DNA from: Clostridiaceae bacterium | GTDB taxonomy: Bacteria > Bacillota > Clostridia > Lachnospirales > Lachnospiraceae | Reading direction: 5' to 3' | Length of the DNA stretch: 64,000 bases | NCBI GenBank assembly: GCA_902362865.1 | Contig: CABIYE010000005.1 | Span: forward strand, 1-64,000 | In this document: positions 25,656 to 35,573 of the stretch, in pieces | How the letters are laid out: the number at the start of each line of letters is the position of its first letter | How positions within the stretch are numbered: position 1 is the stretch's first letter | Made by a program: the position numbers and the translations under genes | The notes under the pieces: generated by a model | Databases searched by the model: none | Told to the model about the DNA's origin: nothing | Seen by the model: only the letters and a program-made list of their open reading frames with translations

Positions 25656-27026
25656 CTATCCTACCATAATCCGCTGCTCCGGCAGCTCTCTTGCCCGCTC
25701 TTTCGGCTTCGACATGCCGCCAAACAAAAGCGCCAGAGAAATAGGACCGATACGCCCGATATACATCATCACAATCAATACCATATGACTCGCACTGCTA
25801 AGCGTGGGTGTTAAATCCGCCGTCAGTCCTACGGTTCCCACCGCGGAAAACGCCTCATACAGGATATCAATAAATGGAACCTGCGGTTCAAAAACCGTAA
25901 TCGCAATCGTCCCGGCAAAAAGCACAGTGACTGCCGTCATAATAACGGCAAATCCCATACGGATATTCTTTCCGGAAAGCCTGCGACCAAAACACTCCAC
26001 CTGCTCTCCGCCCCGAAAGACGCTCAAGCAAGTCAGCACCACCATCGCTACTGTTGTTGTTTTCACACCTCCCGCAGTTCCTCCCGGTGATCCTCCGATA
26101 AACATCAGGATACAGCTTAAGAATTTTGACTGTGTATAAAGCCCGGACTGGGATACCGTGGCAAATCCCGCCGTTCTTGTGGATGTTGAATGGAAGAAAG
26201 CTGCCATCCATTTCTCTCCGGTACTCAAATTCCCAAGCGTAGCCGGATTGTTCCGTTCCATCAGGAAAATACATACGGTACCGCCAATCAGCAGGATGAG
26301 CGTTGTTACAATTGCCAGCTTAGAATGGAGCCTCAGCCTGGTAAACCACCATTTATTCGGTATCTCCCTCCTGCGGATACGCCTTCCATTGGAAATCAAA
26401 TCCTGCCACACTGAGAAACCAATACCGCTGACTATGATTAACAGAACCGTCGTAATGTTTATAATCGGATCGCCTACATATTTCTGAAAACTTGTATCTC
26501 CCAAAATATCAATCCCTGCATTACAGAACGCAGAAACCGCATGAAACACCGCGTACCAGATTCCGCGAAGCACACCGAATTCCGGTATAAAACGGAATGC
26601 ATACAAGACAGCTCCTGCCGTCTCCACTGCCAGCGTTCCCTTAATTACCCGGAGGATCATTGCCACCATGCCGCCCGGCGCTTCCATATTATAGGTTTCC
26701 TGTATAACAATCCTTTCTTTCACCGTAATCTGTCTTCTCAACAGCAAAAGGAATCCAACTGCGCAGGCAATAATTCCCAATCCGCCAATCTGTATGAGGA
26801 TCAGAAGGATTATCTGCCCCGCCAGCGTAAATTGTACAGCAGGAGTTACCGTCACAAGCCCGGTCACACACACTGCCGTCGTAGAAGTAAACAATGCGTC
26901 ACTGAATGTAATCGGCTGCCTGTTACAAAAAGGGAGGGAAAGAAGTACGCCGCCTGCCAGAATAACTCCCATAAAACCAAGCGCAAGTATCTGCATTGTA
27001 TTCCATCTGATATTTCTTTTCTTCAT
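25656..27026 (-). CDS. KtrB/TrkH-type potassium uptake pore
   Basis: A 456-residue K+ transporter with four pore-loop repeats. The selectivity glycines are visible in TAVCVTGLVTV, VSAFCNAGID, TRTAGFATV and AVGTVGLTADLTP. About ten hydrophobic helices surround them. With the KtrA-like gene downstream (gap 36 bp) it forms a ring-gated K+ uptake system. It is preceded by only five bases after the response regulator stop, so the sensor pair and the transporter are one operon. That arrangement suggests control by potassium or osmotic state. Confidence 0.9.
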   Translation of the reverse strand: MKKRNIRWNTMQILALGFMGVILAGGVLLSLPFCNRQPITFSDALFTSTTAVCVTGLVTVTPAVQFTLAGQIILLILIQIGGLGIIACAVGFLLLLRRQITVKERIVIQETYNMEAPGGMVAMILRVIKGTLAVETAGAVLYAFRFIPEFGVLRGIWYAVFHAVSAFCNAGIDILGDTSFQKYVGDPIINITTVLLIIVSGIGFSVWQDLISNGRRIRRREIPNKWWFTRLRLHSKLAIVTTLILLIGGTVCIFLMERNNPATLGNLSTGEKWMAAFFHSTSTRTAGFATVSQSGLYTQSKFLSCILMFIGGSPGGTAGGVKTTTVAMVVLTCLSVFRGGEQVECFGRRLSGKNIRMGFAVIMTAVTVLFAGTIAITVFEPQVPFIDILYEAFSAVGTVGLTADLTPTLSSASHMVLIVMMYIGRIGPISLALLFGGMSKPKERARELPEQRIMVG

Positions 27027-27031
27027 AAGCC

Positions 27032-27721
27032 CTATACTCTGAAGCGGTATCCAACGCCCCAGATTGTCTCAATATACTGCGGATTGGATGTATCCAGCTC
27101 TATCTTTTCACGAATTTTCTTAATATGCACCGTAACCGTGGCAATATCGCCTATAGATTCCATATCCCAGATTTCACTGAACAATTCATCCTTCGTATAC
27201 ACATGGTTCGGATGGCTTGCCAGGAAGGTCAGAAGATCGAATTCCTTTGTGGTAAAGGTTCTCTCCTCTCCATTTACCCACACTCTTCTTGCAGTAGTGT
27301 CGATTTTCAGCCCGCGGATTTCAATTACCTTATTCACCTCCGCCGCACTGCCAATCAGCCGCTCATATCTTGCCAGATGCGCCTTCACTCTCGCCACCAG
27401 TTCACTGGGACTGAATGGCTTCGTCATATAGTCATCCGCGCCAAGCCCCAGTCCGCGAATCTTATCAATATCATCCTTCTTGGCAGACACCATGATAATA
27501 GGCGTATTCTTTTCCTCCCGGACCTTACGACAAATCTCGAATCCATCCACTCCCGGCAGCATCAGATCCAGTATAACCAGATTATAATCTCCCCGCAGCG
27601 CTTCTGCAAGCCCGGCCTCGCCATCTTTGGCAACCTCCACGTCAAAACCGCTCAGTTCCAGATAATCCCGTTCCAGGTCAGCAATCGCCACTTCGTCTTC
27701 TACAATCAAAATCTTACTCAT
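27032..27721 (-). CDS. OmpR/PhoB-family response regulator
   Basis: A 229-residue regulator. The receiver has VEDE near residue 7, phospho-Asp in LVILDLMLPGVDGFE, and Lys in DDYMTKPFSP. The DNA-binding winged helix has FTTKEFDLLTFLASHPNHVY, TVTVHIKKIREKIE and IETIWGVGYRF. The start is ATG at 27721, nine bases after AGGAGG; a further 32 in-frame codons upstream lie inside the kinase gene. It overlaps the kinase end by eight bases (ATGAGTAA), implying coupled synthesis. The adjacent Ktr genes are the likely targets, by position only. Confidence 0.93.
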   Translation of the reverse strand: MSKILIVEDEVAIADLERDYLELSGFDVEVAKDGEAGLAEALRGDYNLVILDLMLPGVDGFEICRKVREEKNTPIIMVSAKKDDIDKIRGLGLGADDYMTKPFSPSELVARVKAHLARYERLIGSAAEVNKVIEIRGLKIDTTARRVWVNGEERTFTTKEFDLLTFLASHPNHVYTKDELFSEIWDMESIGDIATVTVHIKKIREKIELDTSNPQYIETIWGVGYRFRV

Positions 27722-29210
27722 AATTTGGTACCTCCTGATATTTTCTAAGGACAAAATACATGGTCGTTCCGGTTCCTTCCCTACTGGTCGCCCAAATCTT
27801 TCCACCATGCTCTTCAATAATTTTCTTTACAATAGAAAGCCCAATCCCGCTTCCTCCTTTGGATGAATTTCTGGATGCATCCGTCCGGTAGAACCGCTCA
27901 AATATATTGGTCAGATCCTTCGTCGCAATTCCTTTCCCGTTATCCTCCAGCTCCACCTGTACGAAATCTCCCACATCCTTCACTCTCAGATTAATCTTCG
28001 CTTTTTCTTTATCCATATATTTCATCGAATTATTTACGATATTATTAATGACCCGCTTTAACTGCTCAGCATCGGCAATGATTTTCACTTCTGCATCCAC
28101 ATAATTGAAATATCCGAATTCCACACCCCTGGATTCCAGTTCCAGAGAAAGCTCATCTGCACAATCGTCAAAATATGCATTCACCGGTATGGTATTAAAA
28201 TTATAAGGAATACGGTTCGTGTCAATCTTAGAATACAGCGTCAGCTCATTAATCAGCCGATCCATCTCGTTAGCTTTATTGTAAATCGTCCGGATGTATT
28301 TGTCCATCTTTTCCGGCGTATCTGCCACGCCATCCATAATTCCCTCCGCATAACCTTTGATTGCCGTCACCGGCGTCTTCAGATCATGGGAAATGTTACT
28401 AATCAGCTCTTTGCTCTCCTTATCGAACTTCATATTCTCTTCCGCACTATCCTTCAGGCGCTTGCGCATATCTTCAAAATCCTTACAAAGCTGGCCGAAT
28501 TCGTCATCAGCATCCGCACAAAGTTCAAAATCCAGGTTTCCTTCTTTGATATTCTTCGCTGCCACCTGCATCTTGGCAAGTGGCTGCTTCACCGAGCGGT
28601 ATATCCACCAAATCAGAATGCTCGCCGTCAATACCAGCACCATAACGATTACCAACGCAATGTCAACCGTAAATTGACGGATTTCCGGAATCACCGCCCC
28701 CACATCCGTCACAATAAAGATGCTTCCTTCCGATTCATCTTCGTAACGGAAGTCAACCTGCTTAATCAGCACCTGGGCATCCCCACCAAGATAAATCCCA
28801 TTCTCCGAAGCAGTATCCATCTCTCCATATCCGGGAAGCTGATCAATAATCGCATCCACCCGGGCATCCGAATTTCCCAGATAAACTATTGTATCATCTT
28901 TTCTCACTAAAAGATAGGACTTCTTTTGCTCCAGCGAAGCATTGAACTGCTCCAGCCAGGTAGCGTCTTCTAAGTTCCGGGGATTACTTCGCGCCATCTC
29001 TGCAAGCTCATGAAAAGATTTCTCCGTAAGCTGTCCCATGAGTTTGGTCGGGTTGGAGAAGGACTCCACCGTCGTGCCCTTCAGTTCATAATTCTTCTCT
29101 ATCATACTCAGCTGGTACTGCCCCAGCATAAAAATAAACAACGCCCCTAAAAGAATCGGAAATGCGATTACCGTCACAAAAGCTATGATTAAACGAGTCT
29201 TTAATTTCAT
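27714..29210 (-). CDS. Sensor histidine kinase, first gene of the potassium-uptake operon
   Basis: A 498-residue membrane kinase. An N-terminal helix (about 7-30), an extracellular sensor region of roughly 150 residues (containing KSYLLVRKDDTIVYLGNSDA), and a second helix near 180-203 precede a HAMP domain (KQPLAKMQVAAKNIKEGNLD). The H-box is SNISHDLKTPVTAIKGY, the N-box VINNIVNNSMKYM, and G boxes DNGKGIATKDL and GGSGIGLSIVKKI. It overlaps the response regulator start by eight bases. The signal is unknown; linkage to KtrAB hints at K+ or turgor sensing. Confidence 0.93.
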   Translation of the reverse strand: MKLKTRLIIAFVTVIAFPILLGALFIFMLGQYQLSMIEKNYELKGTTVESFSNPTKLMGQLTEKSFHELAEMARSNPRNLEDATWLEQFNASLEQKKSYLLVRKDDTIVYLGNSDARVDAIIDQLPGYGEMDTASENGIYLGGDAQVLIKQVDFRYEDESEGSIFIVTDVGAVIPEIRQFTVDIALVIVMVLVLTASILIWWIYRSVKQPLAKMQVAAKNIKEGNLDFELCADADDEFGQLCKDFEDMRKRLKDSAEENMKFDKESKELISNISHDLKTPVTAIKGYAEGIMDGVADTPEKMDKYIRTIYNKANEMDRLINELTLYSKIDTNRIPYNFNTIPVNAYFDDCADELSLELESRGVEFGYFNYVDAEVKIIADAEQLKRVINNIVNNSMKYMDKEKAKINLRVKDVGDFVQVELEDNGKGIATKDLTNIFERFYRTDASRNSSKGGSGIGLSIVKKIIEEHGGKIWATSREGTGTTMYFVLRKYQEVPNYE

Positions 29211-29254
29211 ACTTGTCCTCCGTACATCCGTTATTCTTTTCTTATTGTATCACG

Positions 29255-29282
29255 AAAAAGAGCGCTTCACATCAAAGCGCCC
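29255..29282 (-). terminator. Rho-independent terminator of metK
   Basis: On the minus strand GGGCGCTT, a short loop, AAGCGCTC and a five-T run lie 33 bp past the metK stop. It separates metK from the downstream kinase operon. Confidence 0.8.
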
Positions 29283-29314
29283 TAAAAAATTTCCTAAAAT
29301 TTTCTAAAATCAGA

Positions 29315-30502
29315 TTACAGGTATTTCTTCAGTTCCTCCGCCTTATCTAATTTCTCCCACGGAAGCTCTACATCCGTACGGCCGAAATGTCCGTACGCCG
29401 CTGTCTGCTTGTAAATCGGTCTTCTGAGATCCAGCATCTTAATGATGCCCGCCGGGCGGAAGTCAAAATTCTCACGGATAATCTCTACCAGCTTCTCATC
29501 CGGCAGCTTTCCGGTTCCAAAGGTATCAATCATGATAGAAGTAGGATGTGCCACCCCAATTGCGTAAGACAGCTGAATCTCACATTTCTTCGCAAGCCCT
29601 GCCGCCACGATATTCTTAGCAGCATAGCGCGCTGCATACGCTGCAGAACGGTCTACCTTCGTACAGTCCTTGCCTGAGAATGCGCCGCCGCCGTGCCGTG
29701 CCATTCCTCCATAGGTATCTACAATAATCTTTCTTCCCGTAAGCCCGCTGTCGCCATGGGGACCTCCAATCACAAAACGTCCTGTCGGATTGATAAAGAA
29801 CTTCGTATTCTCATCCGTCATGCCTTCCGGGATTACCGCGTCAAACACATATTTCTTAATATCCTGATGAATCTGCTCCTGTGTCACTTCCGGGTCATGC
29901 TGAGTGGAAAGCACCACCGCATCCAGCCTTGTCGGCACGCCTTCTTCATCATATTCCACCGTTACCTGTGTCTTGCCATCCGGACGCAGATAGGGCAGCG
30001 TACCATTCTTTCTTACTTCCGTAAGCTTCCGCGCAAGCTTATGGGCAAGGGCGATAGGGTACGGCATCAGCTCCTCCGTCTCATCAGAAGCATAGCCAAA
30101 CATCATTCCCTGATCCCCGGCGCCAATTGCCTCCAGCTCTTCCTCTGACATCTTATTCTCTTTTGCTTCCAGCGCCTTATCCACTCCGAGGGCAATATCG
30201 GCAGACTGCTCGTCAATTGCAGTAAGTACGCCGCAGGTATCTGCATCAAACCCAAACTTTCCGCGGGTATAGCCAATCTCCCGTATTGTGTCTCTGACAA
30301 TCTTCTGGATATCCACATATGCATTAGTGGTAATCTCGCCCATAACCATAACCAGCCCCGTAGTGGTACAAGTCTCACAAGCCACGCGGCTCATGGGATC
30401 CTGTGCAATCAGCGCATCCAGAATAGCATCTGATATTTGGTCACACATTTTATCCGGATGACCTTCTGTTACTGATTCCGATGTAAATAATCTCTTCTCC
30501 AT
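29315..30502 (-). CDS. metK: S-adenosylmethionine synthetase
   Basis: Makes SAM from methionine and ATP. The 395-residue protein has the N-terminal [20 protein letters not shown], the glycine-rich [12 protein letters not shown] loop, the second signature GGGAFSGKD, and the [20 protein letters not shown] helix. Length and motifs are normal. Its leader carries a complete SAM-I riboswitch with an intrinsic terminator, so expression falls when SAM is plentiful. The gene stands alone, with terminators on both sides. Confidence 0.97.
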   Translation of the reverse strand: MEKRLFTSESVTEGHPDKMCDQISDAILDALIAQDPMSRVACETCTTTGLVMVMGEITTNAYVDIQKIVRDTIREIGYTRGKFGFDADTCGVLTAIDEQSADIALGVDKALEAKENKMSEEELEAIGAGDQGMMFGYASDETEELMPYPIALAHKLARKLTEVRKNGTLPYLRPDGKTQVTVEYDEEGVPTRLDAVVLSTQHDPEVTQEQIHQDIKKYVFDAVIPEGMTDENTKFFINPTGRFVIGGPHGDSGLTGRKIIVDTYGGMARHGGGAFSGKDCTKVDRSAAYAARYAAKNIVAAGLAKKCEIQLSYAIGVAHPTSIMIDTFGTGKLPDEKLVEIIRENFDFRPAGIIKMLDLRRPIYKQTAAYGHFGRTDVELPWEKLDKAEELKKYL

Positions 30503-30577
30503 GCTTTTTCTCCTTTCTTCTGACGGATAGCTCCCGCCCGCCGGACTTTCTCTTTACAGGATTTTATGAAAAAGATT

Positions 30578-30622
30578 GCGCCGTTCAGGCGCTCAAAAAA
30601 CGGTCCGCCATAAGCGGACCGT
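30578..30622 (-). terminator. Riboswitch-controlled tandem terminator hairpins in the metK leader
   Basis: The expression platform: a 9-bp stem ACGGTCCGC/GCGGACCGT (30600-30622) followed on the minus strand by TTTTTT, then a second GCGCC/GGCGC stem (30578-30592) followed by a weaker T-run. The first is the classical SAM-I terminator; the second may back it up. Confidence 0.85.
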
Positions 30623-30639
30623 CACATACATAACCAATC

Positions 30640-30738
30640 CTCTTATTGTTCGATTGCTCGCTCAGGTTGGCACCTTCCAAACATTGGGGTTGCCGCAGCT
30701 TCACAGATCCTTTGTATCTCCACTGCTCTGAATAAGAG
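30640..30738 (-). promoter_or_regulatory. SAM-I (S-box) riboswitch
   Basis: Read on the minus strand, P1 arms CTCTTATT and AATAAGAG close a domain with the conserved AGCAGTGGAG and GAAGCTGCGGCAACC blocks and AAGGTGCCAACCTG further 3'. These are the core elements of the S-box aptamer. It lies between the metK promoter region and its terminator, and metK is a classic target. SAM binding should favour the downstream terminator stem. It also accounts for most of the 351-bp interval upstream of metK. Confidence 0.94.
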
Positions 30739-30853
30739 AAAGTCTGATATTTATTTGTTAATCTCCAAGTACAAATGCTACTTTACACCACCTGTACAAA
30801 GAAGTCAAGACATATCGTACAATTTACCACATCTTATCTCCAGAATCCGAAAG

Positions 30854-32269
30854 TTAGCTTTCTTCCCCATACTTCTCCATAAATCTCTGGATAATGATGG
30901 CACACTCCGCACGGGATGCATTCCCCTGTGGGTCAAGCCTTGTTCCATAATCCTTACCTGTAATAATTCCGCTTCCCACAGCCCACTGCATCGCTTCCCC
31001 TGCAAATTCACTGACGCTTGCCGCATCGGTAAACTGACTATAATCTGCCTTTTCACTGACATCGTACTTCCGGTACTTTGCATAACGGTACATCATAACT
31101 GCCATCTGCTCCCGGTTAATATAATCGGATGGCCCGAACAGCCCCGTATCCGTATAGCCATTTACTACCTTCGTATCGGCCGCCCAGATAACTGCTTTTG
31201 AATAAAACTGTCCATCCGGTACATCCGGGAATCTCACTTTGTATGTCACATCCGGCTTGCCGCTCAGACGATGAAGGATGACGGCAAACTGCGCACGGGC
31301 AAGATTCTCATATGGGACAAAATGGGTAGTATCCTTACCCGTCATAATCTTTGCAGTGTAGTTATAGTATACACCGTCATAAAACCAATCATTCTCTGCC
31401 ACGTCTTCATAGGGAAGTTCAACCGGTTCCTGTGGTTCGGTTGGATCCGGTTTTTTCTCCAGAGCCTCCAACGCTTCATTAAGCGCCTTTACCGCGGCGT
31501 CTATCTCTTCCTGTGATGCTTTTTCGTCTGCTTCTACTTCTTTTGCCTTTGACAGAACCTCTGCATAAGCCGCCCAGCTTTCTTCTGTATATTTTCCCTT
31601 TTCCGTATCCGGAATCACATTTTTCAGAAGTTCCTGAAGCCTTGTCTTATCCGGTTTCTCTGGTTCAGGCGGAGTGGGCAGGTCTGGCTCCTTTTTCTCC
31701 TCCAACGCTTCCCGCGCTTCATTAAGCGCTTCCACCGCGGCATCTACATCTGCCTGTACCGCCTCTTCATCTGAGAGAATCTTTTTCGCATTCTCTAAAG
31801 CTTCTTCGTATTTTGTCCATGTCGTTTCTGTATACTTCTCTTTTTCTGCTGCATCGATTGCTCCATTAAGTGCCGCCTGGAGAGCTGTTTTATCCACAAC
31901 TACCGGATCCGGTTCCACTGCCTTTTTCTTTACCGCCAGCCTGGCTGTCATATTTTTGCCATTACCGCAATAGTACTTATAAATGACCTCCTCGGCATCT
32001 TCATCTACCGTAAGAATGTTATCTGCCACACTTCCGCCCTGCCAGTTGTAAGCTTTCGATACATCGAAATTACCCGGAAGCATCTGAAGATCAAATGTAC
32101 CATCCTCACTTAACTCAATGGTATAGGTATTATAATTATCCTTGCTTTCACCCTGGACTTTATCTCCATAAAAATCAAAAATCTCAAGATTACTTAAATC
32201 CAGCGATGTCAGATGATTTCCACTGCAGGAAAAAACATCCAACTGCCGTCCACTGCCAAGGTCAAGCAC
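30854..32269 (-). pseudogene. 3' part of the surface LRR protein: FIVAR repeats and SLH domains
   Basis: The C-terminal third (471 codons) of one interrupted gene spanning 30854-35350. It begins with the last leucine-rich units (LTSLDLSNLEIFDF), then a repeat-flanking domain seen twice upstream (YKYYCGNGKNMTARLAVKKK). Two FIVAR-like helical repeats follow (LQAALNGAIDAAEKEKYTET and LQELLKNVIPDTEKGKYTEE, each ending ALEALEKK-like). A Pro-rich linker leads to two to three SLH units (WFYDGVYYNYTAKIMTGKDT, ARAQFAVILHRLSGKPDV, REQMAVMMYRYAKY, ASRAECAIIIQRFMEKYGEE) that attach the protein to the cell wall. The first Met is internal; the true frame enters from upstream, where one extra C shifts it. 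Confidence 0.85.
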
Positions 32270-32345
32270 CGTAAGCGCATTATCACTACAGTTCAGCTGT
32301 ACTAATTCAGGATTGTTGTTAAGTTCAAGTGCCGCAATTTTGTTG

Positions 32346-35210
32346 TCACTGCAGTTCAGCCATAACAGTTTCTTGGCTCACATCCAACGCAGAAAGCTGA
32401 TTGGACGCACAATTCAGATCGGACAGCTCCGGATTCTGGCTCACATCCAGCACCGTAAGTTTATTAGACTTACACGCCAATCCCTGCAACTTCTTATTGC
32501 TGCTCACATCTAAAACCATAAGATCCGTATTATTGCAGGACAAAGTACTTAACGCCGCGTTTTTGCTGACATCCAATGCCTTAAGGTCATTATCCGAACA
32601 ATCCAGGAAATACAGCGGCAGGTTATTGCCCACATCCAAAGCCGTCAATCCGCAAGAGCCGCAATCCAGCCTTTCCAATTCCGGATTCTTACTGACATCC
32701 AATGTTTTTAGCATATTATTATCGCACTGCAGCTCTTTCAATCCCGCATTTTTACTGACATCCAATGCCGTCAGTTTATTGCTGCTGCAAGATAGGGAAG
32801 CCAGCTCCTTATTTTTGCTAACATCGATGGCCGTTAATTCATTAAAAACACAATACAGAGTTTTCAGCTTTTGATTCCTGCTGATATCCAATGATGTGAG
32901 CTTATTATTCGAACAGTTCAGCTCCTCCAATGCCGAGAAGAATTCAATTCCTTTCAGGTCAGAAATATCACTAAAAGATACATCCATATCCTTTACAGCT
33001 TTTATTTCGTCCACACTCAGGCTTCCATTCTGATTCAGATCCTTCTCTTCCGCTATATATGCCCGGAATTTTTCATCCGGAAAATGGATCGCATCAATCG
33101 CAATCCCGTCTTTCGTATCATCGACATGGAGCGTCATTTCTTTATACGCCCCGTCACTATCGGTTACCCGAAGTATCAGATCCGGATTCGCCCCTTCAGC
33201 CCGCGGCGTCCCTCTTATAGTTCCGCCTGCTGAAACAATCAGCCAGTCAGGCCCGGACACTTTACTGAATGTATACGGCAGAACTCCGCCGGATGCAGCT
33301 TCTGCCACAGAATAAGGCTCAATCGGTTCGTTCACATAATTGATTCCGACATCAAAAACTTCATCCTTCACAAACCGGAGTTCGCCTTCTACGTAATCCT
33401 TTATGACAAGCTTCACTGTCATATTCTGATTATTTCCACAATCGTATTTGTAAAGCACTTCTTCTGCATCTTTATCCACGAACAGCGTATCTCCTGATAC
33501 CATGCCTCCCACCCAACCGTATGCACGGGAACTGTCAAAACCATCTTCAAAACCGGAAAGATTAAAGCTATTTTCCTCATCCAAAGTAATAAAACGCCGG
33601 TTATAATTGTATTCTTCCCCATCTGCTTCTTTATCACTGTAAAAATGCTCTGTAACACTTGTATTCTTCAGTTCAAGCCCGGCCAGTTGATTACCGCTGC
33701 AGGATAATTCCGATAAATATCTGTTATTACTAAGGTCAAGAGCTGCAAGTTCATTGCTGCTGCAGTTCAGCTTCTGCAAATTCTCATTTTTACTCACGTC
33801 CAAAGCCGTCAGGATATTAGAATTGCAGTCTAAAGCCTGCAATTTCCCATTATTGCTTACATCAAGAACCGTAAGATTGTTGTCCCCGCACCGCAGCTCT
33901 GTCAGCTCGCCAAAAAACTCAATCCCCTTCAGATCCGTAATTCCCCTGGAAGGCACATCTATAGCCTGCACTTCTCTGATCTCGGCAGGACTCAGCTTTC
34001 CATCGTGATCTAAATCCTTCTCTTCCGCTATATATGCTCTAAAAGTCTCATCCGGGAAGTTCGTTCCATCAATCACTGCTTCTTCTGCTGTATCAGCAAC
34101 GTGAATGGTAATTTCTTTATATGCGCCCTCTCCATCGGTTACCCGCACAATCAAGTCCTGGTTTTCCCCAACTGCCTGGGGCGTTCCGCTTACAATCCCC
34201 TCCGAAGAGACCTGGATCCAGTCCGGTCCTGCGCTTTTTGAATAAACATAAGGCAATACTCCGCCCTCCGCGGACTCCGCAACAGAATAGGCATCTATTG
34301 GTTTTCCTACGTAGTTTTCTTCTATATCAAACTCAGGGTTCTGGTCAAAAGTCAACGGCACCGGCAATGTGGTATCCACGACTAGTTTTACCATCATTGT
34401 ACCAGCAGCGTTCTCTTTACAAGCATACCAATAGGTAACCTCATTACTATCCTCATCAACCACAAGTGTATAACGTGACGCAGTTTTTGTTACGCTTCCT
34501 CCTCGCCATCCACTTGCCCTTTTCACGTCAAAACCATCAGGCAAAGCTGCCAAATTGAACGTACGACTCGCAGTCAAAGGAATCCGATAAACATTGCCAC
34601 TTGTTTTGACATATATTGAACTCATCTGCAATGAAGTAGTTTCACACGAAAGAGAGGTAAGTTGATTATTTCTGCAATCCAATTCTATCAAATTTATATT
34701 ATTCGTCAAATCAAGGGTAACCAACTGATTATCATGACAATCTAAATATCGTAAAGCCGTATAATCGCTTAAATCAAGCGCCTTCAACTGATTTCCATAA
34801 CAGAGTAATTGCTGTAAAGAAGACGCACTGTCAAGATTAAGCGTTGTCAATCGATTATCCATACAATTCAGTAGTTCTAAAGAATTATTATTACCCAATT
34901 CCAATGTTGTCAACTGATTATACGAACAATCAAGGCTTTTTAAACTTGTACTGTTCAGTTTCATAGACGTTAGCTGATTATTCGAACACCACAATGTCTC
35001 CAAAGCACTGTTTTGGCTAAGATCAAGTGTCGTTAGCTGGTTGTAATCGCAAGACAAATATGATAATGATGTAAAATATTCTATCCCCTTAAGATTAGAA
35101 ATTTTACCACCCAGTCCAGCTGAATTACCATATATGTCCATTTCAGTTACCGCATTTATTTCAGCAGCACTCAGTTTTTTATTATTGTCCGTATCATATT
35201 GCTTACGCAT
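32346..35210 (-). pseudogene. Middle part of the surface LRR protein: leucine-rich repeats, Ig-like and dockerin-like units
   Basis: A 954-codon segment built of three modules of the same type. Each starts with a calcium-loop-like DxDxDGxLSxxEI (DTDNNKKLSAAEI, DLDHDGKLSPAEI, DLNQNGSLSVDEI). Each runs through 21-residue leucine-rich units such as LASLSCSSNKLTALDVSKNA with an unusual inner cysteine. The first two also have a flanking domain and a putative Ig-like domain (LPYVYSKSAGPDWIQVSSEG, LIVRVTDGEGAYKEITIHVA). The third has about eight consecutive units. The frame ends prematurely at VSQETVMAELQ; removing one C in GTGAGCCAAGAAAC restores VSKKLLWLNCSDNKIAALEL and joins the downstream segment. 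It is probably an adhesin or peptide/carbohydrate-binding surface protein. Confidence 0.85.
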
Positions 35211-35350
35211 TCTCTAAACACCGCATCTGGGAAATTCGTTTCATCAATCGCAATCCCTTCATCCGCCGCTGCTGCCGTTATAGGTATAATATTTATCACC
35301 ATAGCCAGGCAAAGCAAAAAGCTCCACCATTTTCGCACTCTATGTTTCAC
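35171..35350 (-). pseudogene. 5' part of the surface LRR protein: signal peptide
   Basis: The N-terminal 59 codons of the interrupted gene. A GTG at 35350 follows AGGAGG at six bases and starts a typical signal peptide: positively charged KHRVRKWW, a hydrophobic core FLLCLAMVINIIPI, and an AAAA cleavage region before DEG. The mature part starts IAIDETNFPDAVFRE, the same opening as the later modules (IDGTNFPDETFRAYI, IDAIHFPDEKFRAYI). The frame is then lost and ends IRTIIKN. Adding one A in GTAAGC (to GTAAAGC) would give FRECVKQYDTDNNKKLS and run into the middle segment. Confidence 0.85.
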
Positions 35351-35482
35351 AATAACCCTCCTCAAAAGCAATAAATTTTTATATTTTTATAATATACTGC
35401 TTTATTATTTAAGTCAACACTCACCGCGAAACATCCATTTGGCTTGTTTCCTCCTTGCAAATAAGTTTTTCTTAATTTCAAG

Positions 35483-35520
35483 AAAAAAAGACCTCTGTAC
35501 TATTTCTAGTATAGAGATCT
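35483..35520 (-). terminator. Rho-independent terminator of murA
   Basis: Arms AGATCTCTATACTA and TAGTACAGAGGTCT with a GAAA loop, followed by seven T on the minus strand. It lies about 54 bp past the murA stop and before the signal peptide of the surface-protein gene. Confidence 0.85.
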
Positions 35521-35573
35521 CAATTCCTTATCTTAACTTAATGACATGGGGCTTCCACCTCGTCCTGAACTTC

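Noticed and set aside
27722-27817. 32-codon N-terminal extension of the potassium-operon response regulator
   Set aside because: It lies inside the kinase gene and the ATG at 27721 has a perfect AGGAGG, with the normal receiver start MSKILIVEDE.
32400-35100. Regular ~63-bp periodicity that could suggest a repeat array or CRISPR
   Set aside because: The period equals 21 codons of leucine-rich repeats in a coding frame; units diverge and there are no constant repeats with unique spacers.
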